64,000 nucleotides of DNA from Lophius americanus (taxonomy: Eukaryota; Chordata; Actinopteri; Lophiiformes; Lophiidae), in assembly GCA_037951165.1 (NCBI GenBank), contig JBBDHG010000135.1, positions 124,001 to 188,000 on the forward strand, read 5' to 3'. A program made the translations under genes and the position numbers. Below, one piece after another: positions 29,893 to 42,039 of the stretch. How positions within the stretch are numbered: position 1 is the first letter of the stretch; the number at the start of each line of letters is the position of its first letter. The notes under the pieces were generated by a model. The model was not told the origin of the DNA. It saw only the letters and a program-made list of their open reading frames with translations, and made no database searches.

Positions 29893-31025
29893 AATGACAC
29901 TTTGGTTTTGGTACAAATCCCTCTAAACATTTTCCCATCAAACTTAGACATATAACTTTTTGCTCAAAACTTTATATTTCAAAATATACATTTATTATGA
30001 AAAACAAAAAAGTGGTTCCATACGTGCAGGACTATCCCTGAATATCCGAATGAGAAACAATAATTATAGGATGTTTATATTTTCTCTATATTATAATAGA
30101 CCGTCAGTAGCCTCATTAATATCGAGCAATCATTTCAAAGAAATTCCTCAGGGAACTCCTTTTGAATTCTGTTGAAATGTTAAATATTTTTTAAATTAGG
30201 CTCTCCTAATTCAAGTGCAGTCTTACTTTCAGCATTTCCCGAATCCTGCTACCACATAGATTAAGTGTCCTGACAGAAGATGTTTCATTTTTATTTTGCA
30301 CTTACAGTTCGGCGCTCTAATACCTCCGTGTATTACATGAACAGTATCTAAAAAGTCAAAACATAAAAAAACAGCAATCATTTTTTGACTCAGTCTCCAT
30401 GGTTACATTATTTGATGTACCGCTTATTTAATGTACACAGAAGTGAATGTTCTTACCGGAATAATATGATCATTATAATAATATGCGTCCTAAACATAAT
30501 CATAAAGGTATAAATTACATTACTCTAAACTTTCTGTATATTTCAAGATTTAGATCAGTTTGTTCATAGATTGTAAAATGTTTTCTCTTCTTGTCACTCC
30601 TTTTTTCAGACGACTTCACAAAAACACAAACAGGAATAATTTGAATCCCTTTGTCATAGTTTTTCTCCATAGCATTTACACACTTAAATATATACACTCA
30701 CACACACAAACCTATTCATTTTCCGCTCCAACCATTTCTCTCCTTCCTAATGGCAGACACAAAGCTGCACCCGCACATAAGGAGGATCAATAATAAATGA
30801 CACAGGTTACCCATCATACAGTTTGTGGGTACACCGAGTTCTCCCCCTTACCCCTCCTCTCTCAGCAGCAGGAACTACAGCGTCACCACTGTACTCACCC
30901 TCACTCCGTTACACTACCGCCCTCTCACATCTTTCAATTACACAATACAACTTCATATTGAAGAGCCACCTTCTCACATGTGAAATGCAGATTTGTGCAC
31001 GTTTGTAAATTTTATTCTGACTTAC

Positions 31026-31145
31026 CCCCTCTGTCCCCGTCTTCTCTGGTGCTGATGGTGGACTGCTGACTACAGTTACCTCCTTCTGGCTGCACAGATA
31101 CAAGCGCAGGGCAACAGCATCAGCAACAGCATCAATGCTGCCTCA
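31026..31145 (-). other. stmn4: probable noncoding first exon of stmn4
   Basis: On the minus strand a strong donor (GGGG|GTAAGTCAG, intron from 31025) follows a GC-richer segment rich in CAGCAGT and GCTGTTGC. A CCAAT-orientation ATTGG sits upstream at 31170-31174. Vertebrate stathmin-4 genes have a 5' noncoding first exon, so the position is plausible. The TSS is inferred, no TATA is visible, and RNA data would be decisive. Confidence 0.4.
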
Positions 31146-31147
31146 AT

Positions 31148-31174
31148 GACATCACCACGGTGATGTCTTATTGG
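31148..31174 (-). promoter_or_regulatory. candidate stmn4 promoter palindrome with CRE-like halves and CCAAT box
   Basis: A perfect inverted repeat at 31148-31167 has 9-bp arms GACATCACC/GGTGATGTC and a 2-nt centre. Each arm contains a TGACATCA-like half related to the CRE/ATF consensus TGACGTCA. Four bases further upstream in the gene direction is an inverted CCAAT (ATTGG, 31170-31174). Function is inferred from position only. Confidence 0.45.
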
Positions 31175-33138
31175 TCTGAAGCACTGCCAGCATTCAAGTA
31201 TCCCTGCCAATGAGAGGAGAAGAGGAGGGATGAAGGGAGGGCTCTGAGCTCTTTGTGTTGTATTGCAGGGTGAGGGGTAGACTCACTGTTTTATTTCATG
31301 TTACAGTGTGGGATTGTGTGTGTGTGGGTGTGTCTGTGTGTGTCTGTGTGTTTGTATTTACAGCGCAGCAGGGGGCCCGGGTAGGACGCATGTCAATAAA
31401 TTATTCAGATTCTAACTCTAAATTCAAGTAGGAAATCGTTCGCAGTGTGAAACATGCAGTTCATCATATAGAATGTCTGTGTCCTTTTGAATACAAGTAC
31501 TTGCTTCATGGCCATTTTACAGCTAGTCCAAAACACCTGTAATGACAATCCACATTTAAAGATGGTTCATCAGTTCAATTTTCATGGTTTCTATTATATT
31601 TCAGTCTATTGCTGATCACGTTTGTCCGATAGCACAGCAGCAAACCTTCAACGTTGGCCTCTCATCTTGCTGCTGTGTTTTTAATCATCCTCTCTATACC
31701 TCTAGTTCATTCATTCTGATGTCATACATGCCCCCACCTGTCAATCACCACACAGTCTTCACAGATTCATCAAATTCAGCATTTTGTTAGAACATTCATT
31801 TTTTTCATCTTGTTTTTTGTAAGCTGTCTGGGTGAACATTTACGGTTTGTACCTACAATGGTACAAACCGCTTCATAAGAAATACATACAGTTTGATTTT
31901 TCAGCAGATTATTTTTTTGTATTTTCTTTAACTTGTGTGAGACATAAAGAAAAAAAACAGACTAACAAGGACGAAATGACGGGCATTAACACTAATTAGC
32001 GGTGAAGCGGTTTGTGTTCCGTGCACCACTAGCAAGTGAAGAGACCAAAGAACCGTACACAGAGCAGTGATGTTGGCCGCAAACACTGGCTCAGCAGCCC
32101 CTTCATTATTACCAGGCTCCTCAGCCACTACCACAAGTCTTCAGACTCCTGTAGGTGGGGTCTCGCTGTTGCTTCAAACACAATCTCTCAGAAGAGGACG
32201 AATATTCAAAAAAGAAGACGTGTGACTAATTATCACTTATCATCTGTTGTTACTTTCATGGTGTTAGCTATTGCTGTAAGTTCACTCTCAAAGATCCCAT
32301 CAAATATCAAGACTCTAGTGTGTACAGCTCAGCACCAGATACCAGAAACATTGATAAAAGACGGTGAATGGAGGAAATAAAGGGAAGCTTTTATCTTTTA
32401 AGAGAGCCATACATTTCTCTCGGGAGATGGTGTGATTACATCTCTTCTAAGTTATAATGAAACAGTATTTATACAAATATTGTTCAAATCCTACGGGAAT
32501 ACTAGTGTTGTTGTGACTTCAACTTTACCCACAAATCCTGCCTTGAAGTATGACCCCACATCAACGTTTTGTATGTTTTAAGGATTTGTTGTTTGACTTT
32601 TAGGTTCAGTAAACTTGATTCCTGGACACACTTAATGTACATCATCTACTGGTTCTTTGGTACTTTCAAGGATCAATGGCGAATCCAACAGTTTTTTAAT
32701 TTAAAAAGATTTTAATTTGTTTTACTCCTGGTTTCATATTTTTACAAGAGGTAGCCTTGTTGAAGGATTTCACCAAGTCCAACTGAGGGGGCCTGAACGA
32801 GTGGTAATGTTACCGTAACATGTCGTTATTGCTTAACATCAACAGAGGATGCAAATTGAAAGCAACATTGAGGAGTGTTCAGACATTACCTGACCAGTTT
32901 TAGAAATGTGTCACTTTGAATCACCTCTGGCCTCAAGTGTCTGTCATAGTAAATTGTATAGGTTTTGTTTTGGTGGCTTTTTCACAAAGTGTGCCATTTG
33001 TATGTGTTTTTCTTTGTAAGTGGAAGAACGAAAACATTCTGATTTCATGTGGAAAAGATTTAGTGGAAGGAGGAACACTGGGTAGTGCACTGCAATAGCT
33101 ATTCATGATAGCAACAGTTGGATTAATACTAGTACACC
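31175..33138. other. intergenic upstream of stmn4
   Basis: Contains a TG-rich microsatellite (31315-31353) 150-200 bp upstream of the probable stmn4 first exon and a hairpin at 31843-31870. ORFs up to 114 codons at 32036-32380 have no family features, no splice context and normal noncoding composition. No gene called. Confidence 0.5.
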
Positions 33139-34600
33139 ACTAAATTGTAAATATTTTTCTTATATATGTCAGCCAGCTCGGCACACAGATCACCCTTCCC
33201 TCTGACATGCCACCATTGCACATCCTGGATCATCAACTGGGCCTCAGGCCTCCCAGTTGGTGTGAAGTGGTAACAACTGCATGTCAGGCAAGAGCCACAT
33301 CCTTCCCTTGGCCCAACCGAGTCCCGTACAGGCTTTATAAGAACGCACCAGATGTGCTACACTTCCTGTGGAGACCGATGGAAGTGATGTGGTATAAAAG
33401 AGCATACCAACAGCTTGGCAGAGGGCAGGAAGCATCCTAATCTAGAAGGAGAAGGACTGCTGAGATCAGCCAGTTTTGCCTTCAACCTCTTGAATGTTGA
33501 AGGGAAAATCTTCAGCATAGTGGATCATGGGCTTGCTGTCTATCTAGGAAAGAACCACAACATCCACACATCAACCAAGGATAGAGGGATCCCTGGCATT
33601 CCGGGTTGCTTTGAGCACAAAAACATGAAATGGCATCAAATCCAAACTGCAAAAAGGAATGGAGGAGATCACCATATCATGCTCTTGGATTGTGACAACG
33701 CTTATGGCTCTGTTCCCCACAATCTCCTTTGGAATGTATTTAACTTCTCCAGGCTCCCAGAGGCCATCAACACCCGTGTCAAATCCTTCTTCCAGTACAT
33801 ATATCTATGTCTGACAACAGAGGAGTACACCGCCGCTTGGCAACGTTTGGAGGAAGGCATCATGGCAGGATGCATCATCTCCCCGCCAGCATACACTATG
33901 GCCAGCCTTGTTGAGGAATGCTCCAAAGTAAGGTTGTCCCCCATCTGCAGTTACACAACAGGCAAAGTCAACCCTTGAGCATCAGGACATTGTTGGCCAT
34001 GTCCAACAAGGTGGAGGAGGCCTTGGCCTAGGAAAGAGCAGACCATCCTGGCAGAAGGCAACTCCTTCTCAGGGCAGAGGGAGTGTGACTGAGGAAGTTG
34101 GCAGGCAAGAACAGGTAATGAGGTGCACAAAAGCTGTCTCTCAGGCACAACAAGGACCGTTGATGAGCTGGCAGGGAGTCGAGAAGAGAGTTCTCTTGGA
34201 AAGAGATGTGGAAGACGGCGGCATCCCAAACCAACTACATCGTAGGAGCCACCTACGATGTTCTTCCATCTCCCAGAAACCTCAGCCATCAAAGCCCAGT
34301 CCAGTGCGGCACAGTAGACAAGCTTTTGCTCTGGATCAAGAGGAAATGCGCAACCTGGGCCCCAGAATCACATCAATGGCATCAGGGATGGAAGGTGCCA
34401 AGGCAGAGGGGGGTGCACAGGATGCAAAATCCTGTGCACCCCCCTCTCATCAAAACACCAGTGAAAGAGTGAAGGAGGGCCCACCTGATGACCCCAACGA
34501 TTCTTTAACACCCCGCTCCCTCCCACAACGACACCCACCTCTCCATCGGAGTGCAGTATCATCAACACTCTCATCTCAGTATGTGCAAGAAGGGATTTTA
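33139..34600 (+). mobile_element. degenerate non-LTR retrotransposon reverse-transcriptase relic
   Basis: An open stretch at 33415-33978 (187 codons) includes LLDCDNAYGSVPHNLLW, a motif-A-like palm segment. It is followed about 50 residues later by EEGIMAGCIISPPAYTMA, corresponding to RT motif B. The upstream flank (from about 33180) continues the homologous N-terminal region with stops. No YxDD-type motif C is seen before the frame is lost. A C-terminal fragment at about 34220-34275 reads YIVGATYDVLPSPRNLSH, typical of the post-RT region of this class. It is inactive. Clade not assigned. Confidence 0.6.
34405..34447. repeat. perfect 19-bp inverted repeat (hairpin)
   Basis: The left arm 34405-34423 (AGAGGGGGGTGCACAGGAT) pairs without mismatch to 34429-34447, with loop GCAAA. 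It lies in the C-terminal part of the retrotransposon relic. Confidence 0.95.
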
Positions 34601-35353
34601 CCTCCGAGTCCCAATCAGAAATTCAAATATATAGAAATACTATAACATACTAGAAAGAAACATTCTTAGATAAACTGAAATTGTCTCGCATTCAGCAAAA
34701 AAAATGGAAAAACACAAACAACCAAAAAACTAGCAAGATTTGCTACTAATGAAAAGTCAGTCATTTTGGAAATTCTTACTTAAAATGGTTAATTTATTGA
34801 ATGGACAAGACGTTCCTTTTATGGTTTAAGAGTACTTGCAAAATATTTGCAAAATATGCAATTTTCAATGACTGTTGGTATCATTTAATACAGTTCTTTA
34901 ATGAGAATTTCTTTCACTTTGTTACTGATTAAATCTAACTCAATATTAGCTGGTTTACCTATGTAAGATATGTTAGATATGTTATAGTAAATCAAAATAC
35001 AATACTACTTCAAATCATGCAAGAAACTATTATTTGTCCTTTTTGAGAAAAATCAAACACATTTCCCAGAAACAAAGCTTTATTGCTTTTTTGGAAAGTT
35101 TTTCTTTCACGGTGCTCTAGAATATCAATATGAAATAAAACAACGGGATGTAACGGAAGCAAAAAAAGAAAGACTGACAGATGAGGACAAACGTTGAAAG
35201 TAAATTATCTGTTGCTGCTGTCCTCTGATCCTGTATTCTGCTCACACATATAGCATGATGTCACTACTCTGGTCACAGACACACAAGAGGAAAGAGCTGA
35301 CAACTCTGTAGGAGAGAGAGGGATATTCATTAGGTCACATTAGGGTGTGTCCT

Positions 35354-35444
35354 CTCTCCTCTCCTCTCCTCTCCTCTCCTCTCCTCTCCTCTCCTCTCCT
35401 CTCCTCTCCTCTCCTCTCCTCTCCTCTCCTCTCCTCTCCTCTCC
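35354..35444. repeat. (CTCCT)17 pentanucleotide microsatellite
   Basis: Seventeen uninterrupted CTCCT units from 35356 to 35440 with short partial units either side. The strong pyrimidine/purine strand bias could form triplex DNA. The apparent ORFs across it are artefacts of the repeat. Confidence 0.95.
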
Positions 35445-36624
35445 CTGACGGTAAACAGATGTGTGACATTCAACATCACGCACATCCTGGAAAAGAAATC
35501 ACCAGAGAGACAGTAAAAGCTGAGAAGACCAATAAGAGGTATAAGGGGAGGAGGAAATAAAACCAAACAGACAAATTTCAGGGATTCTAGGAGAAGTGGG
35601 GGGAATAAAGAGAGACAAACGAAACAAGGAGCTTACAGAGAAGACCCATGGGAGATGTTGAGGTAAAAACACTGTGGGGATGGATGATTAAGATGGAAAT
35701 CGCTGAGAAGCATGAAGAGGGAGATAAATGGAGAAATCTGGTCTCTCCGTCTAGAAGGAATGCATAAATTATCTGTAGACTCACAAAACTCAGAAGAACT
35801 ATTTAAATGCATAGAAAATGTCCGAATGTCAGAGATGCTTATACAGCTATTTAACATGCTAAATGGAGGGAAAGGGATATCCTTAGAGCACTTACATGTA
35901 CACATAAGTACAACCTCACACACATTCTGCGCATGACCAATCCACTCTCATGTGCTTCATGCACTCGTGGCCTATAAAATCATAAACAGTTACAGTAGCT
36001 TAGCGTCAGCACTGACCTGAAGTCTGACATCATCTCAGTGTTTCAGGATGAGATCATTCCATCTAAATACAAGCCTTACTCACCCTGTGCACGTGCGTGT
36101 GTGTAAGCGTGTGCATGCGTTTGTGTGTGCACGCACATCAGTGTGTGGTTTGTTCATGGAGATGTTCATTCAAAAAAAAATTAGATTATTGTTGAAACAT
36201 TCTACAGATTGATCGAATTGAAGTTGAAGGGCTTTTACTAGTATTGATTTTGACAGAGGTGGTCTGGTATCAGGAGGAAACAAAGAAACTACCAGCCCTG
36301 CAAAATTGTGTCTGCTTTAATCTACTGCAGTCACCGGTCAAATGGCTCAATCTCTGCTCATGCAGATTTAAAGCAATTATAGTCCACATTGAACAAAAAC
36401 AAAAAATATTAATGGTTCCACATAGCTGTTGTTGTTTTTTTGACCTTGTGAAAAGAATGCAAAGCTGCCTTGACCTCCTTTACCGTACAGACTCCAGTTT
36501 CTGCATGCTGCTCTCATCCCAGGACAGGCTGTCTGAAACCCTGGAGGAAGTTGCTGACAAGTACAGTGAGGAAGAAATAATGTGTAGGAATAATGTGCCT
36601 GGTTGTGTTTATGATTGTGTTAAA

Positions 36625-36965
36625 TATTGTGTTTTTGTCACGCCTCTGTGTTCCTTTCTCCCTCTGTGTCTATCTTGTGATTGGTGATCATGCTCACCTG
36701 TGTTTCCCCTCCAGCTGTGTCTCATTGTCTCGTTATGTCTGTGTATAAAGTCTATCCTTACCTTCCCTTCTGTGCCAGTTCGTTGCATGATGTCCTTGTG
36801 TTGTCGCGTGTCCCAACCCCTCCCAGTGGATGTATGGTAAAGTAACCTCCAGTTATTTCTGTGCCTGTTATTTCCTCGTGTCTTGTGGAGAAATAAATAT
36901 ATTTTGTACCAGCTATACATTCTATGCGTCTGCATTTGGGTCCGGGCAAAACCCCCACAGAAGTG
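36625..36965 (+). mobile_element. possible solo LTR or repeat 3' end
   Basis: The order of phrases TGTCACGCCTCTGTGTTCC, CACCTGTGTTTCCCCTCCAG, CTGTGTCTCATTGTCTCGTT, TGTGTATAAAGTCTATCC, AGAAATAAATATATTTTG and GCGTCTGCATTTGGGTCC resembles a teleost LTR (promoter-like GTATAAAG, then a poly(A)-signal region). No target duplication could be confirmed and no internal retroelement sequence is adjacent. Confidence 0.35.
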
Positions 36966-37102
36966 TGCCTAACCGTTTTTGTGTGTATTGTGATTGTATG
37001 GGTGAATACAACATGTCTTTAGGTCTGTAGGAGTGATCATCTGTAGGTGAAATGTGCAGCACGATATTTAGAGATTTCAGATTTGATCCAAATGTAAAGT
37101 GC

Positions 37103-37137
37103 GTTATAAATTAAATGTATTATTATTATTATTATTT
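37103..37137. repeat. (ATT)n tract with repeat-tail motif
   Basis: GTTATAAATTAAATGTATT followed by ATT units. Same tail as at 29845. Confidence 0.8.
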
Positions 37138-37403
37138 AGTCTATTGCTTACCTCAGTTGTCCCTTCATCTTTTTTTTTTACTAATTTTGGTTATACAAGG
37201 AGACCAATTCTAGGGCTATTAAAATTTATAATGCTGACCTCACTAAAGGTTGTTGCAGGCAATATATTTTTAGTTATACAGCTATATTTCCCAACTCTCT
37301 ATCTTCCAAGGATCCCATTTGGTAGGATTTTAATATTTTACTTTTATTAAAACAAGTAAATACATTCCAATATGCCTAAAATAGCGTTAGAGAAAATGCT
37401 TGT

Positions 37404-37700
37404 GACGGTGGCTCTGTTGGCAGAGCGGTTGTCTGAAGGTTGGTGGTTCGATCCCTGGCCACTGCAGTCCACATCCAAGTGTCCTTGAGCAAGATACTGT
37501 TCCCAATATCTGTTCAACTGGTGTGTGATGATGGTGTGAAAGGTTACCGTTCCTGATGAGCAGGTGACACCTTTTATGGCAGCTTCTATCATCCCTGTAT
37601 GAATGTTTGTGGGAATAGGTGAACACTGACTTGCTCGTCTTGTAAAGCGCTTTAATCCGTCAGACAGACTAGAAAAGCACTACAGAAGTACAGACCATTT
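37404..37700 (+). mobile_element. tRNA-derived SINE, near full length
   Basis: A tRNA-like head has an A-box GTGGCTCTGTTGGCAGAGCG and a good B-box GGTTCGATCCC. The body has CCTTGAGCAAGATACTGT and GGTGTGTGATGATGGTGTG. The 3' domain reads TTGTAAAGCGCTTTAATCC, ACAGACTAGAAAAGCAC and TACAGACCATTTAT, a conserved SINE tail in fish. It is the best-preserved SINE in the window. Confidence 0.75.
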
Positions 37701-40700
37701 ATAAACATGTCAATTATGTTATAACATATGAAATTACGAAGTTAAAAATGATTAATTAATTTAACAACGGAGCAATCCTGCATCCACACGTAATCAATAA
37801 CAAACTATACATTATGGTTGATAATGTTGTGCTCCAAGTCACAGAAATGCTAACACGAACATGTAAATTTAACTTTGAATACAAAAAGAGTCTGTGAAGA
37901 GTGGATACAAATTTTGACGAAGTATGTGGATTCTGAATCTCCTTTTCATGTCTTCAAAATGCCAACAGTGCCTATAGCTCAAGTACAACTAATGTCTGTG
38001 ATGTGAATGTCATTCATAGAATCCTTCCAATTGTCATTTTGATCAATGTGTCCAAGAAAGTGTGAAATGAAAGTCAGAACAAAAAACAATGATTGTACTG
38101 AGAAGTGATACTTGAACTCAGATAACATTTTTCTGAAACTGTGCTTTGTATCTTCAAAAGTAACTAAGCTAAATCGTAAAGGAATCATTAGTGAAATGTA
38201 CATTTTTTATTAACTGTCAAAGAAATAATGTCACTAATGTGATTCTAGACATTTCGGTAGGCCTTCATTCTCAAAGGTCAATTTATTATGTGACTTTTGC
38301 TTTGAGCTGCTCTGATATGGGAAAGTCGAGATGCTTTGGTGGAGGTTTGGTCTCTGATGCTGGCTAATTAAAGAAAAAAAAAGAAAGCCCTGCACCATAT
38401 TCATGGCAAACACAATATCGAGTATCACCAACACGTCAATTTGTCTTGTTGTGGTTCCATCTTTGCCAGTGCATAAAGTTGACTACTTTTCTTTTGTTTC
38501 CTTCTTATTTCCATTCCTACCAACAGCCCCCAAAGTCCTCTGAGTATCCTGAGGCCAACAGTGAGTGCCCCAGGTCTATTCTCCAATGTGTGTGTTGAGA
38601 TGGTTTTATTGGACCGCCATTATCTTGATGCATGGCACATGCTAAATACCGGGTCACAATATTAAACATATGCAAATGCAGTGTGTGAGTGCATGTGCGT
38701 GAGTAAACAAGGACACACTTTCCTGCTCAGCAGAGGTCAGAGGTGTAAGAAAAGAGGTTCCCAGGGGACAGTTGGTATGAAATTTATAACTCCCATGTGA
38801 TGTATGGGGGAGCGAGGACGCCACACTTGTCAAAGACATCGTTGGGTTAACGTCTCCCTGTAAAAATGACCAACTCTTCTCTGCCACTCTTACCGGGGAC
38901 TGGACATACTTGTTGTTTCTCTTAACTGACTGTTATGCCATAATGAACAACAGACAGTCAATTTTCCTAAAGGTTCATCAAGAACTAATTCATTATCATA
39001 AAAATGTTGCGTTAGAGTGAATGACGTGAGTAAACCAGCAGATTAAATAGCATTTTTTTTAAATTATTATTAAATAAATAAATACTAACATTTTTAAAAA
39101 AATTGAAAAGATCTGTCTGCAACAAGGTACTTAAAGAGAGAGTCACGTTAAGTAAAGTCAATGCTTCATAAAGTGGAGTTCAGGTCTCTCAGAGGTCAGC
39201 AAAAGGGGTAACAATATATTTTCACTATTATTCTCCAATCAAAAAATTCCGGGTAAAGAATATAACTTGATTTAGGTTTTAGTCCTAGGTCTAAAAGGGA
39301 GTGAAAAAAAGCCATAGACACTTTCGACACAGCTAACGAAGAAAATAGGTAGAAATGATTATTTTGTTGAGTTAAAGTTGAGTTCATGCATTAATAAATA
39401 TATTGAATAAATGAAATTGCTATGCAATGATGACGGTATGAACAATGATATAATCCAGCCAATGACATTTCTCGAAGCTTAGAAAAAAGATGGTCTCGCT
39501 TAGGAGAAGATGATCTCTCAGAGGTTCTTATAAGTAAAAATATTATAATTTATATATGTTTTGGGTCTACCTAGTTTTTCTCTTCTCGAGCAACACTTGT
39601 TGATTAGATAGTATTGCTCAGAAAAATCCGTTTTTCTTTGAGCATTAAGATTGTGCAGAGCAACACTGCTCTTGCTAAACCTTCACTGAAGTTGCATCTG
39701 AAGTTGCATGACCGCAGCATTCTGTCACCCTCTGCTGCCTGTAAATTGGATAACTCCATTTTCCACCATTCACGACTGACGTCATTATACGGGGATGAAG
39801 GATCTGAATTGTTCGACTGCAGTTCCAGCATCCACTGCAGGATGACATAATGATTACCCACAACGATGGACTTATTACAGGATATTTTAAACAGGAATTT
39901 GTCTGAAATTCATTATTTATTTATTTTTATTATTACTATTTGTTTTACCAGTAGCCCATAATGTAGGAAGCTGTTTTTTTAAGAACAATTGTGTTTTTCT
40001 TCTAGATGAAACAACTTAATAATATAATACTCCGGCAGAATGTTTTGCAGTTGCAGAATTTCTCAATACGGATACTATTTTGCAGGTTAAAGGTTTTAAA
40101 GTTGCATTTATATGCAGTAGCCATTTTAGCAAAAATAAATAATGTCCACGTGTTTTTTATGGATTATAAATTATTGGACATATACTAAATTCTCCATGTG
40201 CTTTAGATTCATTTAAAGAAAATATAGAATAATCAAATCCACACACAACCTTTTCAATTAAATCAGCGTGAATGCCAATACCAATATAAATTCAATCTTC
40301 CCACAATTTGCATCCGGAGGAGAAGAGTGGAGGCGGCATTGGAGAGCTAATTATAATTTAAAAGGACTGGAGAAAGAGAGAGATGGCCCGCTTACCTCGC
40401 GGCATCAGTTAAACCTCACATTGATATGGACAACATATGGATTCACGCTCTCACAATATATAATATGAATATATAGCTAACACAGAACCGGAGCAAAGGA
40501 AATCTGTCCATATCCCTCACCAGATGTGTCGCTTCTCTTCCCAAATATAACAATGTGCCGAAAGAAAAACCTTTGAAAGGATGACAGATGGAGTGAGTTT
40601 CTTAAGTCCTAACAAACCAAAAATTGTGTGTATTTATGTATGTATTCTATGTTTATATCCCCGAAACTAATAATAGACACTTATATTTGATCTTATCTAT

Positions 40701-41470
40701 TATATCCATTTTATTCTACTCTATGCTTCTACTCCATAACGTCTCAGAAGGAAATACTGTGAATTCTGCTCCACTATATTTGTCTGACAGTGGAGCTGAA
40801 GTAACTGGTTACTCTTTTTTACAGCCTTCCTGTCCATTTGTGTTGATTTTGAAGGTCTGTGAGGATTTGTTTCTTCATTGGTTGAGAAAATTGTCCTAGA
40901 TGGTGACATAAATGAAACCTTTAAAACTATCTTGGATTATCTTTTAAATGTAACAAAGCTGAAAACAGGATGAACTCATGAAAAGCTAACTTGGAGGAGA
41001 TCCGTGATTCTCACGGGACAGCAATGGAATAAACCGGCTCTGAACATCTTGTCGTCATCTTAAACCACCCAAATGCAGAAACAGAAATGTGCTTTAGTGA
41101 AAGGTTTATTGAGACTGAGCATAGGTGGCGTAACAGACAGACACTAAAGTGTGGAGAGAGTAAGGCAGCGTTTGAGGCAGTGGGCTGAAGATAGATCGGT
41201 TTGCAAACTGGCACTTGAAGTCTAGACACACTCATAAGAAAAAAAGCACAAGCAACACAGGGAGTTCTTTGGTAATGAGCTACCTATTGGCAAAGAGAGT
41301 CTGTTGCAACCACTGTTGCAACCGGGCGATGAGTGGAGGAGAACCCAGGGTTCATTTACTGAAACTGACAACTGATTCTAGACAGATCTCGCTAATGCCA
41401 GGAATCAGGAAGCTTTCTCAAAGCACTGACATACAGACAGGAGGGGTAGGCATAAAAAAAAAAACATGAA
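37701..41470. other. intergenic, no gene
   Basis: AT-rich with no supported ORF. The segment 40260-40460 has a denser mix of homeobox-type TAATTA sites and moderate GC and might be conserved noncoding DNA (see findings). Confidence 0.5.
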
Positions 41471-41471
41471 G

Positions 41472-41560
41472 GTAGGGCTGCATCATTAATCACATTTTAA
41501 TCTCAAGATTTTTGGTTCCGAAAGGTAAAATGAGTTGATTGAAAAACATTTAACATGTGT
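41472..41560 (+). mobile_element. hAT-like terminal fragment
   Basis: TAGGGCTGCATCATTAATCA followed by an ATTTTAATCTCAAGATTTT phrase resembles the start of common fish hAT-type elements (TAGGGCTGCACGATTAATCG). The other end was not found. Confidence 0.35.
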
Positions 41561-42039
41561 GTTATACTCATGACTCAGTCTGCAGCAGAGCCGGCAGACA
41601 TCTGCCTGACGTGTCACAGCTGTTCCCTGAGTTGTGCTGCCGACGTCCTGGACGCTGTCCAGTTGAGTAACAGACAGCCTCCGAACAATAGATATGCAGA
41701 TTAACAGGAATATAGCAGAATATTGGTGTGAGAGGAGTGTTTCATTGGTGGGACAGTGGAAGCAGTTTTTGTCGAAGATGAGCTGGTTAACTGAAAAGCC
41801 TTATGTCTCAGCTCTTTCTTGGCCACAATGAATCTACTGGTGGAGGGTTGCTGGGGAGAGGGATGTCTGGAGTACCCTTCTTATCGTCCTACTAAGGTAA
41901 CAGGACCACAGGTTTGCGGAAGGGAATGCATGGATGGACAATTGCATAGTTCCCTGATTTTTCAGCGATATTATGGAATCGTCATCACCGCCAAAGGTCC
42001 TTCGTCTTGACGCATGACTCAAATACTATATTATTGATC

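Larger units (their letters stand above)
25555..31026 (-). other. stmn4 intron 1 (5.5 kb)
   Basis: The first coding exon appears to start at an acceptor near 25558, giving about 50 nt of 5'UTR before the ATG. The intron up to the probable noncoding exon at 31026 holds a 14-bp-arm palindrome just downstream of its 3' end (at 25379-25407, in the next intron), a (TA)n run at 25739-25754, a POU/E-box cluster at 26463-26497, a (CATC)n microsatellite at 28672-28745 and an (ATT)n repeat tail at 29845-29889. No coding exon is recognised inside. Confidence 0.45.

Noticed and set aside
32036..32380. 114-codon ORF as a host gene
   Set aside because: No domain, no splice signals fitting a gene, and composition equal to the flanking DNA.
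35330..35566. ORFs with Arg-Gly-Glu or Ser-Pro-Leu repeats
   Set aside because: Both come from reading the (CTCCT)17 microsatellite on the two strands.
37404..37480. Functional tRNA gene
   Set aside because: A- and B-boxes are present but no cloverleaf 3' half follows; the continuation is a SINE body and tail.
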